Assembly (NCBI RefSeq): GCF_011397635.1
Contig: NC_064765.1
Span: 30,718,632-30,782,631, forward strand
Direction: 5' to 3'
Source: Epinephelus fuscoguttatus
Taxonomy: Eukaryota; Chordata; Actinopteri; Perciformes; Serranidae
DNA: 64,000 bases
The notes under the pieces were generated by a model, which had not been told where the DNA came from, did not search any database, and saw only the letters and a program-made list of their open reading frames with translations. The position numbers and the translations under genes were made by a program. Below, piece after piece: positions 47,177 to 59,946 of the stretch; position 1 is the stretch's first letter, and each line of letters starts with the position of its first letter.

Positions 47177-50100
47177 TCAGTCCCAGTTCTCCCAGTCTTC
47201 GTCCAACTGGTCATGAAAAAAGAAAAGGAAAGAAGGTTAGTAAAACCATTTTTAATATTCTAATTTAACATTCTGGTGAAAGTCACAACACTAACCTCTC
47301 CAGAAGCTTCTATTTTAGAGAGTGCCATTTGTACTTCTTCTTCAGTCATGTCCAGGTCAAAGTCTTTCTCCCAGTCCTCACTCACATCGGTGCTGGACCC
47401 TGGAGACCGAAAGAAAAATTTGGAGCTTTCTATGACATTGACTTTGCTGCTTCTTCTAAGCCTATTTAGTGGAAAACTCATAACCACATCACTGAACTTA
47501 ATCCTGTTTAGATTTATACTTCCCAAACTGGAACAGTACGAACCTCACTGCCAAATGAAAAATATCCTCAGGTCATCCTACCTTTCTTGCCATTGTTAGA
47601 GGGCGTAGATTTGCCACTGTCAGAGTTAAGCTCGAACACTCTCAGGTCCTGCGGCCCCTCCTCTTTTGCTGCTTCTGGTTTAGAGGTGGGGGCAGAAGGC
47701 CGTGCTGACGCCCCGTCGACAGTGACCTCTGGCTGGGTTACAGCTTCCACTTGAGCCTCAAGAGGTAAGTCACTCTTTCCAGGCTTTTGCTCTTCTCGTG
47801 TCTTGTCTGCAACATCTTCCAAGCTAGCTTCCGTCAGCTTCTTGGCCAGCTCTGTGGCAACAGGCTCTGGCCGCACTTCCACCTGCGTTGGCAGGCTGAC
47901 GCTGTCGCTGCTGACTGAGAGCGTGTTGTCGCGTTCTTCGCTGGGAGACAGGACGGGGCTCAGCAGAGTCGTTCCTGTGGGAGCTGTCGAGGTTGTGGGC
48001 AGCTGGGTTGAGCTGTTTTCCAACGGGGGTGTGAAGTTGAGTTGAGATGATGATGTGGCGCCAATGAAGTCATCTGACAGGAACAGCATGAACACCAAAG
48101 AAGCAGTTTAAGTGACTTCAGGCTTCAAAGATGAAGGAAGAGGTGTAACATGCTTCAACAGACTCACAAGGAATTGCAGGCTTGTCTGGTGCTCTCAGAG
48201 TCAGGCAGGCTTGTGTCTGAGAGACTTCAGAGATTTGGCCCAAACTTAAGTATTCTGGATCACACAGACTTGAGACGACAATCTTTACTAGAGGACTAAA
48301 GTTTTAATGCCAGGTGTGTCTTCACCAGAGATGCACCTGGCTCAGTCTCTGATGAAGATGCACCCAGCGTTGAAACATTAGTGTCTAATAAAGTTTATTC
48401 CCTTAAGTCCGTGTGCTAGGGTTGGGTACCATTCCTTTTGAACCTTTTACTGGTACCAATTCCAAGACCTCAAATTTGGTAACAGTGCCCAACAGTTCCT
48501 TTCTTTGATCCTTTACTTTCTCTGTAATAACAAAAACGCAATTTTCTAAAGAAGCTGTGGGGGTGATGTAGTAGACTAAAAAGCAATTCTGCGCCTCTGA
48601 TTTTTTTCTAATCGCACAGAGAGCTGATCTTTTGTGTGTGTGTGTGTTCATCTAGCAGTGATACTTGGTTATTACTACAATAACATTGAAAAGAAAATAG
48701 ACCAGGAACAAACTACTGCAACATATCACTGCTGCAACGATACTTTTGGGAAGCTGGAGGAAGTGGCCGACAGAGTGGCCAACAGTACTGCTGCAGAACT
48801 CTGTGGCCAGCTTCCCAGCTTCAAAGTGCTTCCACCTCATGTCTGAAGTTGTACCGAGGGATTAAACGTGAATCTGTGCATGACGCACTTTTGTCGGCAC
48901 CCTTTAAAGTATCAAATTCTGTATCCAACCCTACTGTGTGCTCCAGTATACTTTGGACCAAATCTCTGACATCTGACAGGTTTCAGAGTTAATCAGTGTA
49001 AAACTGAAGATATCATACCCTCCTCCTCCTCCTCCCAGCCCAGGGTCTCTGTGTGTGTAGTCTGCTCTGCCCTCTGCTTCAACGCCACTCTCCTCGCCTC
49101 CTCCTAGAAGACACAATCACATGAATTTTTTATATTTGAAATAAAGTAAGAAATTCAGCATGTATTGTCAATTTTTTGTAGTGACCTTCATAATATACTG
49201 AATGTGTTACAATAGTTTTTCTTGCATTAAACATGTGAAAGGCAGCTACAATTTTGTGCCACCTTTATGTTGTTGACTACAGAAAGATGAGGTTTAGTCC
49301 TCCTTGTGAAGGCCTGATTGCAGTGTTTTCATATAAAATGGAATCACAGTTTCATTAACGCAACACAGCACTGCCAGACTTCAGCTTCAATGTTGAATCT
49401 ACCTCAAAGTTGAATAAAGAATCCTCTAAAACAGTGTTAAAAAGCAGCTTCAGAGATAGGACTGATTGAAGGGCTGTTGTACTACACTGCATTAGCTTTT
49501 TCTGGAGTTACTATTTTTCTGGTGTTATGTATATATAAGATATGCTGTCTATAAAATTGTACTATCATATACATTGTCTAACAACATTGTAAATGCTGTG
49601 TCTATAGTATTAAAATTTAAACATGTTTAAAGACCAAATCCCAATCAGTATGCAGATGGAGTCACTGGCAGCATTTTTCAGCCAGCAGGTGGCACCCAAG
49701 ACAAGGAATTGAGCTGAAGGGAGAGACATCTTGAGGAGAGTCTGCAGCTTAGAATTAACTGTATAAAACAGCATCATTACCTGGTCCAATTGGAAGACTC
49801 TGTAAAAATACCTCTGCCAGAATTCTGAATGAGCTACAGCTGCTGGCACCTGTGAATAAAAACAAAACAAAACCGTCCTTATCTTGCTTATTGCACTTCC
49901 AATGTCTGATAACATTGTGTTCTTTTGAAAGCACTAATTCTAGGTTGCTTTGGATAAAAGCATCTGCCAAATGAAGCTAATGTAATGCATTAATTTGAAA
50001 CAAAATTGGAGGTTGTGCTCCATCACAAAAAGTGTTGATAAAAGCATCAGTACGTACCATTTTGGTGTAAAGGGCTCGTATAGATGGACTGTTAACCAGG

Positions 50101-51267
50101 AGCTCTGAGATTTCTCCTTTCTTGTCTTCCAAACTGAAGCTGGACAGCCAGTTGTCAAACTGCTCTGGGGGACCTGGAAGAACAACAACTTCTATTTAAA
50201 ATACACTCAAAAGACATCAAAGAGCATCTGCAAATAGAAAGTACGCATTATCCTGTCCAACTTACAATTAGCCCACTTTATGATTATTATATTTTGAATT
50301 AAACTGTGGGTCGCCACACAAATCCAGCAAACTAATAATTCAGCAGTGACCAACAGTCCCACTTCTCATTACCATTCAAATCCTAGTGATGCTTTAAGAA
50401 CGGTTATCAAAAATGCATTTAAATTTTCAGAGCAGCTTTTAAAGGCAGATAACAAAATTATAATTATTGTGATTATTTTTGAAGGAGACTTGCATTTAAA
50501 AACATTTTTGAGACTATATTCAATCAATGAAAAGAGCCCTTCAAAAGAATAAGCACAGTACATGTTAAGAATCTAAAGAGCACCTGTATGTGATCAGCAC
50601 AAAGACCTCCGTTATCTTCGCAGAGAATATAGCATGTATGATCCAATATGGGCATACTCGTGTGTCACAGCAGCAAAAGGAAGTACTAGCACAGATGTGA
50701 AGTATAGACAGTATGTACTCTTAGGAACTAGCATAGTATACACTGTGAACAACTGCACACATTCAGAAAGTCAGCATTCAAATGCCGCACAGCTTTTTTT
50801 TTGCATGTCTATTAATTCTATTTAAACCTGGTGTTTTTTGCACAGTTGCAGATAAAGATGAGGCTATATCAATATTAATAGTATTAAACAACGTGTAGAA
50901 TTAGATTCCTTAGAACTTATTGAAAAAAATTGATGTAATAATTTCTGAAATTCACATTTCATCCATCAAAATATATAGCTTCAATACATATTTGTTGGCA
51001 TTTAGCCTTTCAAAAACATTTTCACTGTGGTAAAAAAAAAACTGTTTGCTCTCTAACTTGCTGCACACAAAGGGAGGCACACGCCTGTTTTAAAAGGACG
51101 CTCATATAATCTGGCGAATCACTTTCCTCAAATTGAGGCATTTGTTTGAGGGTTTTTTGTTTGTTTGTTTGTTTGTGTCATAAGACATTCAAGGCTTAAT
51201 TTGCAAACCTCAATAGAAGCTTTGACTGTTAAAAAAAAAAAATGACATTCAGTACAGCCCTACTTCA

Positions 51268-51306
<39 letters not shown>

Positions 51307-51351
51307 ATATATGTATATGTGTGTATATATATATGTATATATATGTATATA

Positions 51352-51389
<38 letters not shown>

Positions 51390-51392
51390 CAC

Positions 51393-51439
<47 letters not shown>

Positions 51440-51471
51440 TATATACATATATATACATACATACATATATA

Positions 51472-51523
<52 letters not shown>

Positions 51524-51531
51524 TATATATG

Positions 51532-51567
<36 letters not shown>

Positions 51568-53832
51568 TACATATAAAACCAGTCTAACATTCTGGCCGAG
51601 GCCTTGTACTGACTCGCTACTGTCTTACCATCAGGCTCATTGCAGTATGTGGCAGGGTCAGCTTGCAAACTGTAGAGACGCGCCTGCAGGAGAAACAAAT
51701 GCCTAGCTGTGGTTGTTTTGTTTCCACAAACAGATCATGTGCTCACTTTTACAGTCCTCTTATGACAAAACACAAGGAAACCAAAACCTTTATTATTGAA
51801 CAAACACTGTCTTCAATAATAAAGGACATTAACCTGAAAGTAACACAGATCATTTAATTGTTTATTCACAACAACCTCTGCACAAAGATCATGCTTAACT
51901 CTGCTGTTTTATCACTTAGAAATTCCTTATCTGTCAACCTGTTGTATGAAGAGGTTATTCTAAAGTCAATTTTTCAGCTAAAAGTACAAATACTGGTGCC
52001 CACCTTAGAACTGTCATAGACCTCTGTAGTTCCAGCTGGAGTTGCCACCAATGTGATTACATCACAATCAATGGTTTTATCAGGGGGTGGAGCAAGCGTG
52101 TCTGTTATCACCCCTAAGAAACTAGACAGGCTTTTCTTCACCTTTTCTGTGGTCTCAGAGGAACCTTCCACCTGGAAAGCAGCGTAAACAGACTGTTAGG
52201 TTAAAGCAACAGATAAGTTAGATTTGGTGTATAGCAACTAATACGCCATTCATACAGGAGACATGCTGTGGTTCTACTGACAAATTCAATCTGCATCTCA
52301 TCAAACTGTCAGAACATACTTAGGATTTAAAAAAAACAAAAACAAAAAAAAACAAGGTGAAAGCTTCAACTTACCGCAAGCTTGTTCCTGACAGCAGTGG
52401 CTGTAGCCACAATTGAGCAGGTTGTGTCATGTTGCACCACAGTGGAGAACTCTGTCAGATCTCGCTTTATGAATTCTAAGGCCTCAGATGACTGCAAGGA
52501 ACAGAATCAAACACGCAAGATCAAAATCCAGATTTAGCTTTATTATCTCCATTAGGAAATTCTTATTTCAGACAAGTACACATGTACATAAAAACCAAAC
52601 ATTAAAATAACACAAGAGAAAGAGTTCAATGCAGTTCACACAGGCAATCCCTCAAGAAAGATCAAAGTATAAAACTTTGAGAAAAGCAATAAGAAAATAC
52701 TTTTATTAATAAGGCCTAATTTACCTCTGATCTTTGAGTTGCTTTGCAATGGTAGTGTGGAGGAATGTCAAAATTTCAAGGTGAAAAAACTGAGTACAGC
52801 TGATATTTCACTTGTAGTCTGATGCACATATTTGTACATATTTCTTATACAACATATCTCTCACATATTTATATGTATATATTGTGTTATATATTCTAGC
52901 ATAATGCTCATTTTTCTTGTTGCATAATTCTTTTTTTTTTTTCTTATAATCTCTCTATGCCTGTATACAGTATGAGAGCAACTGTGATATTTCCCAACTT
53001 CCCTCCGGGATCAATAAAGTATTTTTGATTTCTGAGTAACACCATTTAGCAACCCACGGATACTGTGAATGAGGCACTGGGAATGAATCAGCCTCTCATC
53101 CTACTTGTTCTACGATTTTCTCCAGGAATATCACGGCTCAAATTTCTATGTACAAGGGGCGTTCTGAGAATTGAATATCTTTAACTTTGTGGATTATCTG
53201 CTCGTGCTAACAGACAGCTGGGAGTCCCTGGGATGGTTTGAATCTTGCCTTTATCTTAACAATGCTGTTCAACCAGTTTTCCCTGACAGAGGTATAGGTT
53301 CCCAAATCATGCCACCACTGAAAGCATTTAAACAGATTTGGACAGGGAGCTTTTTGTGAGCCTGGGGAGCTCAATATTTGCGAAAAACAGCCTTTGCTGT
53401 CTTTTTTGGACCTCTGCACTATTATGCACATTTTACTATCAGTAATAACAATGCCTGGGTGTATGTGTTTCGTCTTTTGTCTCTTGTATCTTGCTTACTA
53501 AACTGTTACAGTTGTTTCATGCATCTGCTAAATCAATTTAAGTAATCTTAACATTGAGGGCAGAGGTGTGGTTCCTGTTAATGGAATATTCCTCAGAGCA
53601 ACATCAGACAAAACACCGTAAATACCGAGCACTCGCAGCTACTACAGATACAGAAAGGCGTACTAATTCCTACTAATAAAATGGATGACATCTTTATGTG
53701 GATTACCTTGTCTTTGACGGCCTGGAAGCTCTGCTGAAGCCAGCCTCCCCACCAGCCTTCTCTGTAAACATACAGACATTTAAAAATAGCTAACGTTACT
53801 TTTCATAACCAACAGCAGAGCAACGACTCGCA

Positions 53833-53880
<48 letters not shown>

Positions 53881-54411
53881 CAACAACGTTACATTTATCA
53901 AATGATCAAAATGGCTCGTATGTGGCGAGTCTTCATACTTATTGACGTGTCAGCTGTTGACTTTCTCATCACATCTCTAGCTAACTTACACTCACACAAC
54001 CTAGCAAGCTAACCGAGTTAGCTAACGTCAGCTATCAGTGCCATACGAGCTATTTTGCCGAAATAAGCCGCGAAACCAAATGGTCAGGCTGATAATAAAT
54101 ACAAGATGTAACATTTAAGCATATATGCAGTCTACTTGTTGTAACTACGTGATTTGAGACGCTCAAACGTTACACCTTAGCTAACCAGGCTGTGCTAACG
54201 CTAGCCAGGCTGTGTTTTGGTAAACAAATGCACTTCCTGAACTGATTCCGTGAGCTGCAAAGTACAGCGTTTACACAAAGTAATAACTCCAGATCTTATC
54301 AGACACACAGCACAATAAGGAACGCGATGTGCACACGATGTCAGCGCTCTCTGCTACATTATATTTAAAAACAAAAAGTAATTTGCGAGTTCACTCTCAC
54401 CCTTCAGCCAT
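47177..54411 (-). CDS. bsdc1: BSD domain-containing protein 1, eleven coding exons
   Basis: Coding exons in order: 54411-54401, 53761-53707, 52491-52375, 52171-52004, 51683-51629, 50173-50058, 49849-49781, 49103-49019, 48073-47582, 47399-47296, 47206-47177. All joints are GT-AG and in phase, giving 433 residues (human BSDC1 is about 430). The protein starts [17 protein letters not shown]. The BSD domain spans about residues 137-197 (from [12 protein letters not shown]), with the diagnostic Phe-Trp pair at 184-185 in [10 protein letters not shown] glutamate run at 224-228 precedes a serine/proline/threonine-rich, probably disordered middle. The C-terminus keeps the conserved [39 protein letters not shown] and final DEDWENWD acidic segments. 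Its cellular role is poorly known, and no signal peptide or membrane segment is seen. Only 11 coding bases lie in exon 1. The frame is unbroken, so the gene looks functional. Confidence 0.96.
48417..48933. mobile_element. hAT MITE in bsdc1 intron 8
   Basis: The termini are inverted: TAGGGTTGGGTACC at 48417 and, at the right, GTATCCAACCCTA ending at 48933. The flanking 8-bp duplications are CCGTGTGC (48409-48416) and CTGTGTGC (48934-48941), seven of eight matching, the size produced by hAT transposases. 517 bp, with no transposase. It lies wholly in the intron between exons 8 and 9 of bsdc1. Confidence 0.82.
49915..49990 (+). repeat. Retroelement tail in bsdc1 intron 6
   Basis: TTGCTTTGGATAAAAGCATC followed by TGCCAAATGAAGCTAATGTA is the conserved end of a SINE/LINE family spread through teleost genomes. 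Only the tail is present. Confidence 0.55.
51270..51578. repeat. Compound (TA)n/(CA)n/(GT)n array in bsdc1 intron 5
   Basis: About 309 bp made almost wholly of TA, CA/TG and TACA units, arranged so that both strands stay open in several frames. It begins about 50 bp beyond the exon 5 donor. The long open frames here (tyrosine-isoleucine and cysteine-valine repeats) are artefacts of the array. Confidence 0.97.
52950..53035 (+). repeat. Retroelement 3' tail in bsdc1 intron 2
   Basis: Ends TTCCCTCCGGGATCAATAAA followed by GTATTTTTGATTTCTGA, the 3' end typical of truncated fish non-LTR elements. No coding part. Confidence 0.55.
53831..53878. repeat. (CA)n microsatellite in bsdc1 intron 1
   Basis: About 22 CA units, between exon 1 and exon 2. 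Confidence 0.93.
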
Positions 54412-54700
54412 CTTCAGACGATGACATCATCAGTATTTACTGAACTCTAACCCCGGCTGCATGGCTTTGAAAAAACACACACGTGATGCAATATGACTTC
54501 CCTCCTGTGATATACAGATCATTACATTCACATGTGCAGACAGAAATTATTGATTTTAATACTCGTCTTTTACAGTTTGTAATAAGGAAGTGTGCTACTG
54601 TTTTTGCTCTAGCTACGGTGGCCGCAGAGGACCAAATTGGACGGCAACGCTAAAGACTGTGGCATAGTTTGAGAAGCACTATGGGCTATATGGTCTAAAT
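54412..54700 (-). promoter_or_regulatory. Probable bsdc1 5' UTR and promoter
   Basis: Lies immediately upstream of the start codon at 54411. The 5' UTR context reads CGTCTGAAGATGG, with G at +4. No TATA box is seen, which fits a broadly expressed gene. The transcription start cannot be fixed from sequence. Confidence 0.4.
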
Positions 54701-57700
54701 AAAAGATGACAGGACTTTAAGTTGGTCTCTGTTGTTTTGATTTGTTGTTAGAAACATAAAATAATCAATCTTTGCAGTTTGCATGTGACTTCAGGCTACA
54801 GCTGGTCACTTTTGTAAAAAAAAATAAATAAATAAATAATAATATTTGCTGAAACTGTCACTATATCCTGATGGCATCTGTAAGAATCCAACATATTTCT
54901 GAACGAAATCAGCCAATCAGAGCCAAGGAATCTCTAACATAGCTATCAGTCATGTCAATCACTGCTCATGAACTACAGGCAAACTATCAAACTAGGCCAT
55001 ACTTACCAAATATGAATCAAGATTCGCAGCTCAAAAGCAGTGAGTGACATTACTGACAGCTGTGTTATAGACTCCTCAGCTGACTGGTCATTTGTGTTCA
55101 GATGCGGTGGATTCCTGCAAATGCCCATCGAAGCAGTATGAGGTGGCAGAGGAACGTAGGTTTTTTTTTCACAGATTATTTGTCTCATGTAGTATTGTCA
55201 GAATCCTACATGAGAAATGGATATTTTTTATAAAAGTTTCCAACTGAAGCTTTTATACTGTGGGGTCACAAGTTTGCATATTTATATCAGACCCAACAGA
55301 AGCAGATTTGTCTAGAAACAAGACTGAAAATATTATAAACAGAAGATCTGAAATCTGCAATCACTGTAGGCACTGTGTTCTCTGCTCTGCAAACCATGCT
55401 TGTTATGTAGCCTAATAGTTGTGTGAAAAGAAAATAGAACTGTGTGAAAAGAACTAGAAATCATCAAAAGTTAAGTAAATGCATATGAAGTTACCATCAC
55501 ACAGTTGCATCAAAGGGTATCCAAACAAAGGAGGACAAACTGCAGCACAATGCTTCCACTGGGAAGGCTAACGATATAAGCATATGCAAGTTGTTTTCTT
55601 TTAATTGAAACTCATTTAACCAATAAGCTGCATATGAAACCAAACAAATGAATCCAGAGCAAACCTCTCCTCCTTGAGCCATTATGTTGGCTAATCAGTG
55701 TTTAGCAATTCCAACCTGAATCCCCTCATCAATCTTCTGCTCTCTGTGCATCTGTGGATGTGCATGTGAGCGTATGTGCGCGCCATATTGCATATGCACG
55801 TCGACCCCCAGCAGCTGTGCTTTCCCCTCATCAGTATTCTGGGTGAAAAGGGGGCTGTAGGCTTTACTGAGCACAAAATGAAAAAGAACAGGCAACAAGC
55901 CCCTGGAAGTGTGTTCTCCCTTAATTGAAGTTCCCCCTTATCCAGACATTGCACAATGTGTGCGTATGTCCCTCAATATGTCTCCCCTGTCCAGCCCCTC
56001 AATCCCCTTAATTGGGTCTTTCAGTCCCCTAATTAACTCTGTCAATGCAGGTTGTGCTGAGCCAAGTTGGGACAAGTACTCCTCTATTGATCAGTATCTG
56101 AAGCAGTTAACTTATCCATCTGTCTACATGGCCATGCGTGGTGTTTCCATGACATTTCATGCACGAAAAGGGGAATGTGTAGCATCATTACTGCATCCTT
56201 TAGGTTGTCTTTGATTTTTTGCAATTCTTCTTCAAATACGTGATTAAGTAACCATTATAACCATTAACCATTAACCATTATATTTACATTAAATACATAA
56301 TACCCGAAGCACATTTGACATCCTAGGCATACTTTTCTGCCCCTTCACTGCACCCAGAAATCCCTACAAAAAAACAAACAAACAATAAAACAATACAGCA
56401 TGTGCATATTTGAACATTTCATCTCCTTCTTTTTTCCCTACAGATGCCAGATCTGCCAATGTAAAAACTGTTTAATGTGTTTTTTCTTTACTTAAGTATT
56501 TGCATTTCATGCTTTACTCCTTCTTCCTTTTATTTTAGAGGCAAATATTTTTCTCATAAAAATCTGCCAGTGTTGTAAATTTCTACTTATCTTCAATACA
56601 ATTTAACTTGTGTCAAGAATTTACTACAATTACCTTTATGTAACTTCTGGTGCCATAATTAACTTTATTCTCTCTTCTTTCAAGATGCAGACACTGGTTA
56701 GTAGTAAAGCATTTTGAACATATGATTAAAAACATGTTGAAGTATTGTTACTGCACTGCAAAACAGGATTTTAATGATACAACTGACCGAAATGTATATG
56801 TTGTAGATTAAACTGCCCAACATTTAGTTAAGTAGTTAAAACCTCCGCCTGATCAACTACTACAAAAATGCTAGTCACACTTTAATGAATCAGTGCTGAT
56901 AATGCTGTGATGTGCATGTAGGCTATAGAACACTGTAAAACAAGTGCTTTTATACTTTATGATTTTACACACATTTTACTGACAATACTTCTATACGTTC
57001 ACATTTTTTACAATGTTGTATTACTTATTTTACTTAGAGTAAGGATCTAAATCCTCCACTGCTGCTAAAATTAGCCTCTTCTGTATCACTGTGTCTAATT
57101 TTCAGAGGTAATTGTGCACAACATTATGACTTAAACCAGAGCTGCCACTGCTGGTTAGCGTATGCTAAAGAGCACTGTGATGACAGCAGCGGCTGACCAT
57201 AATGGCACACAGAGGACCTGTCCATATTGTATGATTTAAGAAGCATATCCATTACACACCACACATATCACACCCACACACACACACATGCTCCAGACTG
57301 CTGATGCCACACCGTGGGTTAACACCATCTGGTGCTGATCAGGAAACACCAGCTTTGCACAAGTCAATGTCTCTAATTATCTACCTAGAGCAAAGGGAGG
57401 CAGATCCCCTCTAATCTCCACAATGTGTTCTGCTTCCCATTCCCACCTGTGCCCAAGTAAAGGGGGGCCGTGTGGGAGGACCCGGGGTCTCTGTGTCAAG
57501 GGACCAGGGACCAGGTGACGCTGCAACGCCAGTCCCCACGACAGAAGCTCCGCCGCTTGGTTTGGCTGGCAGCTGCCTCCCCCCACTGAGACATCCCACA
57601 GCTGACAATCCCCAGCTACTGACAGGGGCTCTTTTCAGTGTCAATAGCCTCATATATTAGAGCTAACCGCCTTTGTGGTGAGTGAGGGTGTCAGGCCTTT

Positions 57701-58829
57701 TGGCCCGACAGCGCTTGTTACCATGATGAAATGTAGATTGAATGGAGGGGGTCTATGTCTCAGGCACGAGAGCTTGGACTCCTCCGGCCTTTGTGGCCCA
57801 CGCATGGCTATTGTTCAAACCCATTCAGTGGCTCTGAGGAGGAGGAGGTGGAGGGAGGTGGGTGAGAATGAGTTACATCTCTTCATTTCTCCCCTGATCT
57901 CCAACTCATCTGTCAGCCGTGGGAGGATAAGCATGTATTTTACACGCTTGATTTGTTGCTAAGTGAAGGCCAGCCATTGTTGGGGTTGTTTGACTAAATC
58001 ATGTTCATGGCAATCAGTGTGTATAATAGTTATGTTTGTGGTTTAGTGGATTAATCATTGTTATGAATTAGCTAGCACTTGATTTTTAACACAAATGCAA
58101 CAAAATGTGATTGCAAATGTGTGTTATAAGTGTGGAAATATTTACAAAAGAATATCCTGTGTGCTTTTCACCTGTTTTTAGACTGACCGCATTATGTCCT
58201 CTGCTTTAAATTTGCCCTTTGTGTGCCTATATCCATGTTCTCATGAGACAGAGACAAATCGTTGGCCTAGAGCTAAGGACATGGCTATGTCCCTCGCCTG
58301 TGTCAGACAAAAGTGACGCGCCTTCCTGGCGCCTGTGTCGTCCTTTCATCTCCTACTCCCTGTTGAGGTGAAGATGGATGGTCCCCTGGCTCTAGAACAC
58401 CACATTCAGCCACTGTGCTGGCGTATTGTCTCGTCCTTCTGTCCTTCTTTAGCTCTTTAGAGGTTAGTCTGTCCAAAGCTGGTTAGCAACCAGTGACACC
58501 CTTTCTTAAATATCCATTTTTACACTCCTCGCCTGTCCTTCCAAAGCACCAATAAAACCCCTTCTGTTTGGTAAAGGAAGGTGCGGCTGTATTGTTTTGA
58601 TACAGCTGCTGTGTATTTGTCAGTATGTGTCTAAAAGTCTTACAGAAAAGTAGCTGCCTTGTAAAAACAGCCTGGCAGACATTGTTCACTTTTAAAAATA
58701 TGACTTGTTCAGGCAAAACTACCAGACAAACAACTGCCATCACAGAAAAAAATACTAGTATATAGTATTGTATAGTATATAGTATAGTCTTAAGGATCAC
58801 ATTTCTGAAAAGAAGAACACAAACATTTT
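54701..58829. other. Intergenic region between olig4 and bsdc1
   Basis: About 4.1 kb without gene or clear transposon. Segments 55680-56060 and 57370-57960 are repeat-free with mixed composition and homeodomain-type sites, as expected of regulatory DNA for a developmental gene. Nothing is proven without comparison to other fish. Confidence 0.45.
56009..56038. promoter_or_regulatory. Candidate homeodomain compound site
   Basis: TAATTGGGTC at 56009-56018 and CCTAATTAACT at 56028-56038. The same two words in the same order recur at 63870-63894 on the other side of olig4. TAATTA and TAATTG are core homeodomain binding sequences. The regulatory role is inferred. Confidence 0.35.
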
Positions 58830-59169
58830 TTTTGTTTTATCATAGCAACATTTTAATTTAGGAAAATAGAAATCCAGCACAATTGGACACACCAGTTCAA
58901 TTTCTGACAACATTTCATCATCACAAATATCAGATAAATTACTGTATTTGCTACTCTGGTAAAATCCTGCATGTACTTAGAATATTTCTTTATAAACAAT
59001 GCAGAAAAGACAATTGATAAAAATAGCAGCAGTTTGCATGGCAGAACATATATACAGTATGTACAAGCTCTGGCACCAGCCATCATTGTAGCAGTTTGTT
59101 TAACAGCCTTTGAGCTGCTTGGTTCATTGGAAACAAACAGTTGAGGTCAGTTTTTTAAGAGAGTCCTGC
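58830..59169 (-). other. Probable olig4 3' untranslated region
   Basis: About 340 nt from the stop codon to a minus-strand ATTAAA (58852-58857), the commonest variant polyadenylation signal. It contains two adjacent Pumilio-type words, TGTACATA (59058-59065) and TGTATATA (59049-59056). The 77-residue open frame in this stretch has no motif. Confidence 0.45.
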
Positions 59170-59946
59170 TCACTTGGTCATAGACAGGCTGTGTAATGTG
59201 GAGGTAGTGGTGGGCAAAGGCTGGCAGAGTGAACAGGGGCAGGGCATGCCGGGGAAGTGCCTGTAGGAGCTGGCTAGGTGCAGGGGGTCCTTCAGAAGGC
59301 CCTGGACTGGAGCGTGAAAACCCAGAAAGCTGGTGGATGGAGGAGAGTGCGGGGCTGGGGCTGCAGCAGGAGAAGGTGAGTGATGCTGGAGAGCTGAGGG
59401 CGTGCTGGCCACAAGAGAGTGCAGAGACTGGGCCAGAGGATGCAGAGGGTGGAGGGCAGTGGGGGCTGCAGGGGTGATAGCGGAGTGGGCAGCGGTGCGG
59501 CTCTGGGCGGCAGCACTGCCGCCATAAACATCCCCCACCAACTTCTTCATCTCCTCCAAGGAGCTGGACAGCATGAGGATGTAGTTGCGAGCTAACAGCA
59601 AGGTGGAAATTTTTGACAGCTTGCGAACTGAAGGTCCATGAGCGTAGGGCATGACCTCTCTCAGCCCATCCATGGCCTGGTTCAGATCATGCATCCTTTT
59701 CCTCTCCCGGCTGTTGACTTTCAGTCTCAGGTCTTGCACCTCATCCTTGTTGAGCTCAGACCTGTTCTTGGTCTTACCGCCCCCACTGCAGCGCTTCATC
59801 CTGCCCTGGCTGGCCTCGCTGTCTGCTCTGTTTTCTTGGCAGTATGTCTGGAACATCTTGTTGGAGAAGAAGCTCCCAGCAGAGTCGTCCACCACCAGGT
59901 CTGGGGACGAGGAGCGGCTGCAGATGGAGCCAGAGTCGGAATCCAT
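59170..59946 (-). CDS. olig4: Oligodendrocyte-lineage bHLH transcription factor, olig4
   Basis: A complete 258-residue protein in a single exon, as in the other Olig genes. It is a nuclear, DNA-binding basic helix-loop-helix regulator of neural progenitor patterning. The bHLH spans about residues 74-131: basic region [12 protein letters not shown] (78-89), helix 1 through [12 protein letters not shown], then [18 protein letters not shown] in helix 2. The conserved segment [15 protein letters not shown] follows (129-143). A proline/serine/alanine-rich region leads to the family C-terminal motif [11 protein letters not shown] (231-241). The N-terminal [19 protein letters not shown] (12-30) and the '[15 protein letters not shown]' and 'SKISTLL' variants fit Olig4 better than Olig1, 2 or 3 as I recall them. 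The ATG context GAGATGG is strong. Assignment to the Olig family is firm; the paralogue number is less so. Confidence 0.9.
   Translation of the reverse strand: MDSDSGSICSRSSSPDLVVDDSAGSFFSNKMFQTYCQENRADSEASQGRMKRCSGGGKTKNRSELNKDEVQDLRLKVNSRERKRMHDLNQAMDGLREVMPYAHGPSVRKLSKISTLLLARNYILMLSSSLEEMKKLVGDVYGGSAAAQSRTAAHSAITPAAPTALHPLHPLAQSLHSLVASTPSALQHHSPSPAAAPAPHSPPSTSFLGFHAPVQGLLKDPLHLASSYRHFPGMPCPCSLCQPLPTTTSTLHSLSMTK

Noticed and set aside
47260..47526. Continuous 88-residue bsdc1 frame including upstream sequence
   Set aside because: Only 47399-47296 is exon; the rest is intron read-through, shown by splice sites and by similarity to the known BSDC1 C-terminus.
47803..48045. Plus-strand open frame opposite bsdc1 exon 9
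   Set aside because: Shadow of the bsdc1 coding exon; no independent features.
51242..51706. Overlapping open frames of 91-154 residues on both strands
   Set aside because: They are produced by the TA/CA array; the translations are only Y/I/C/V/H/T repeats, and the region is bsdc1 intron 5.
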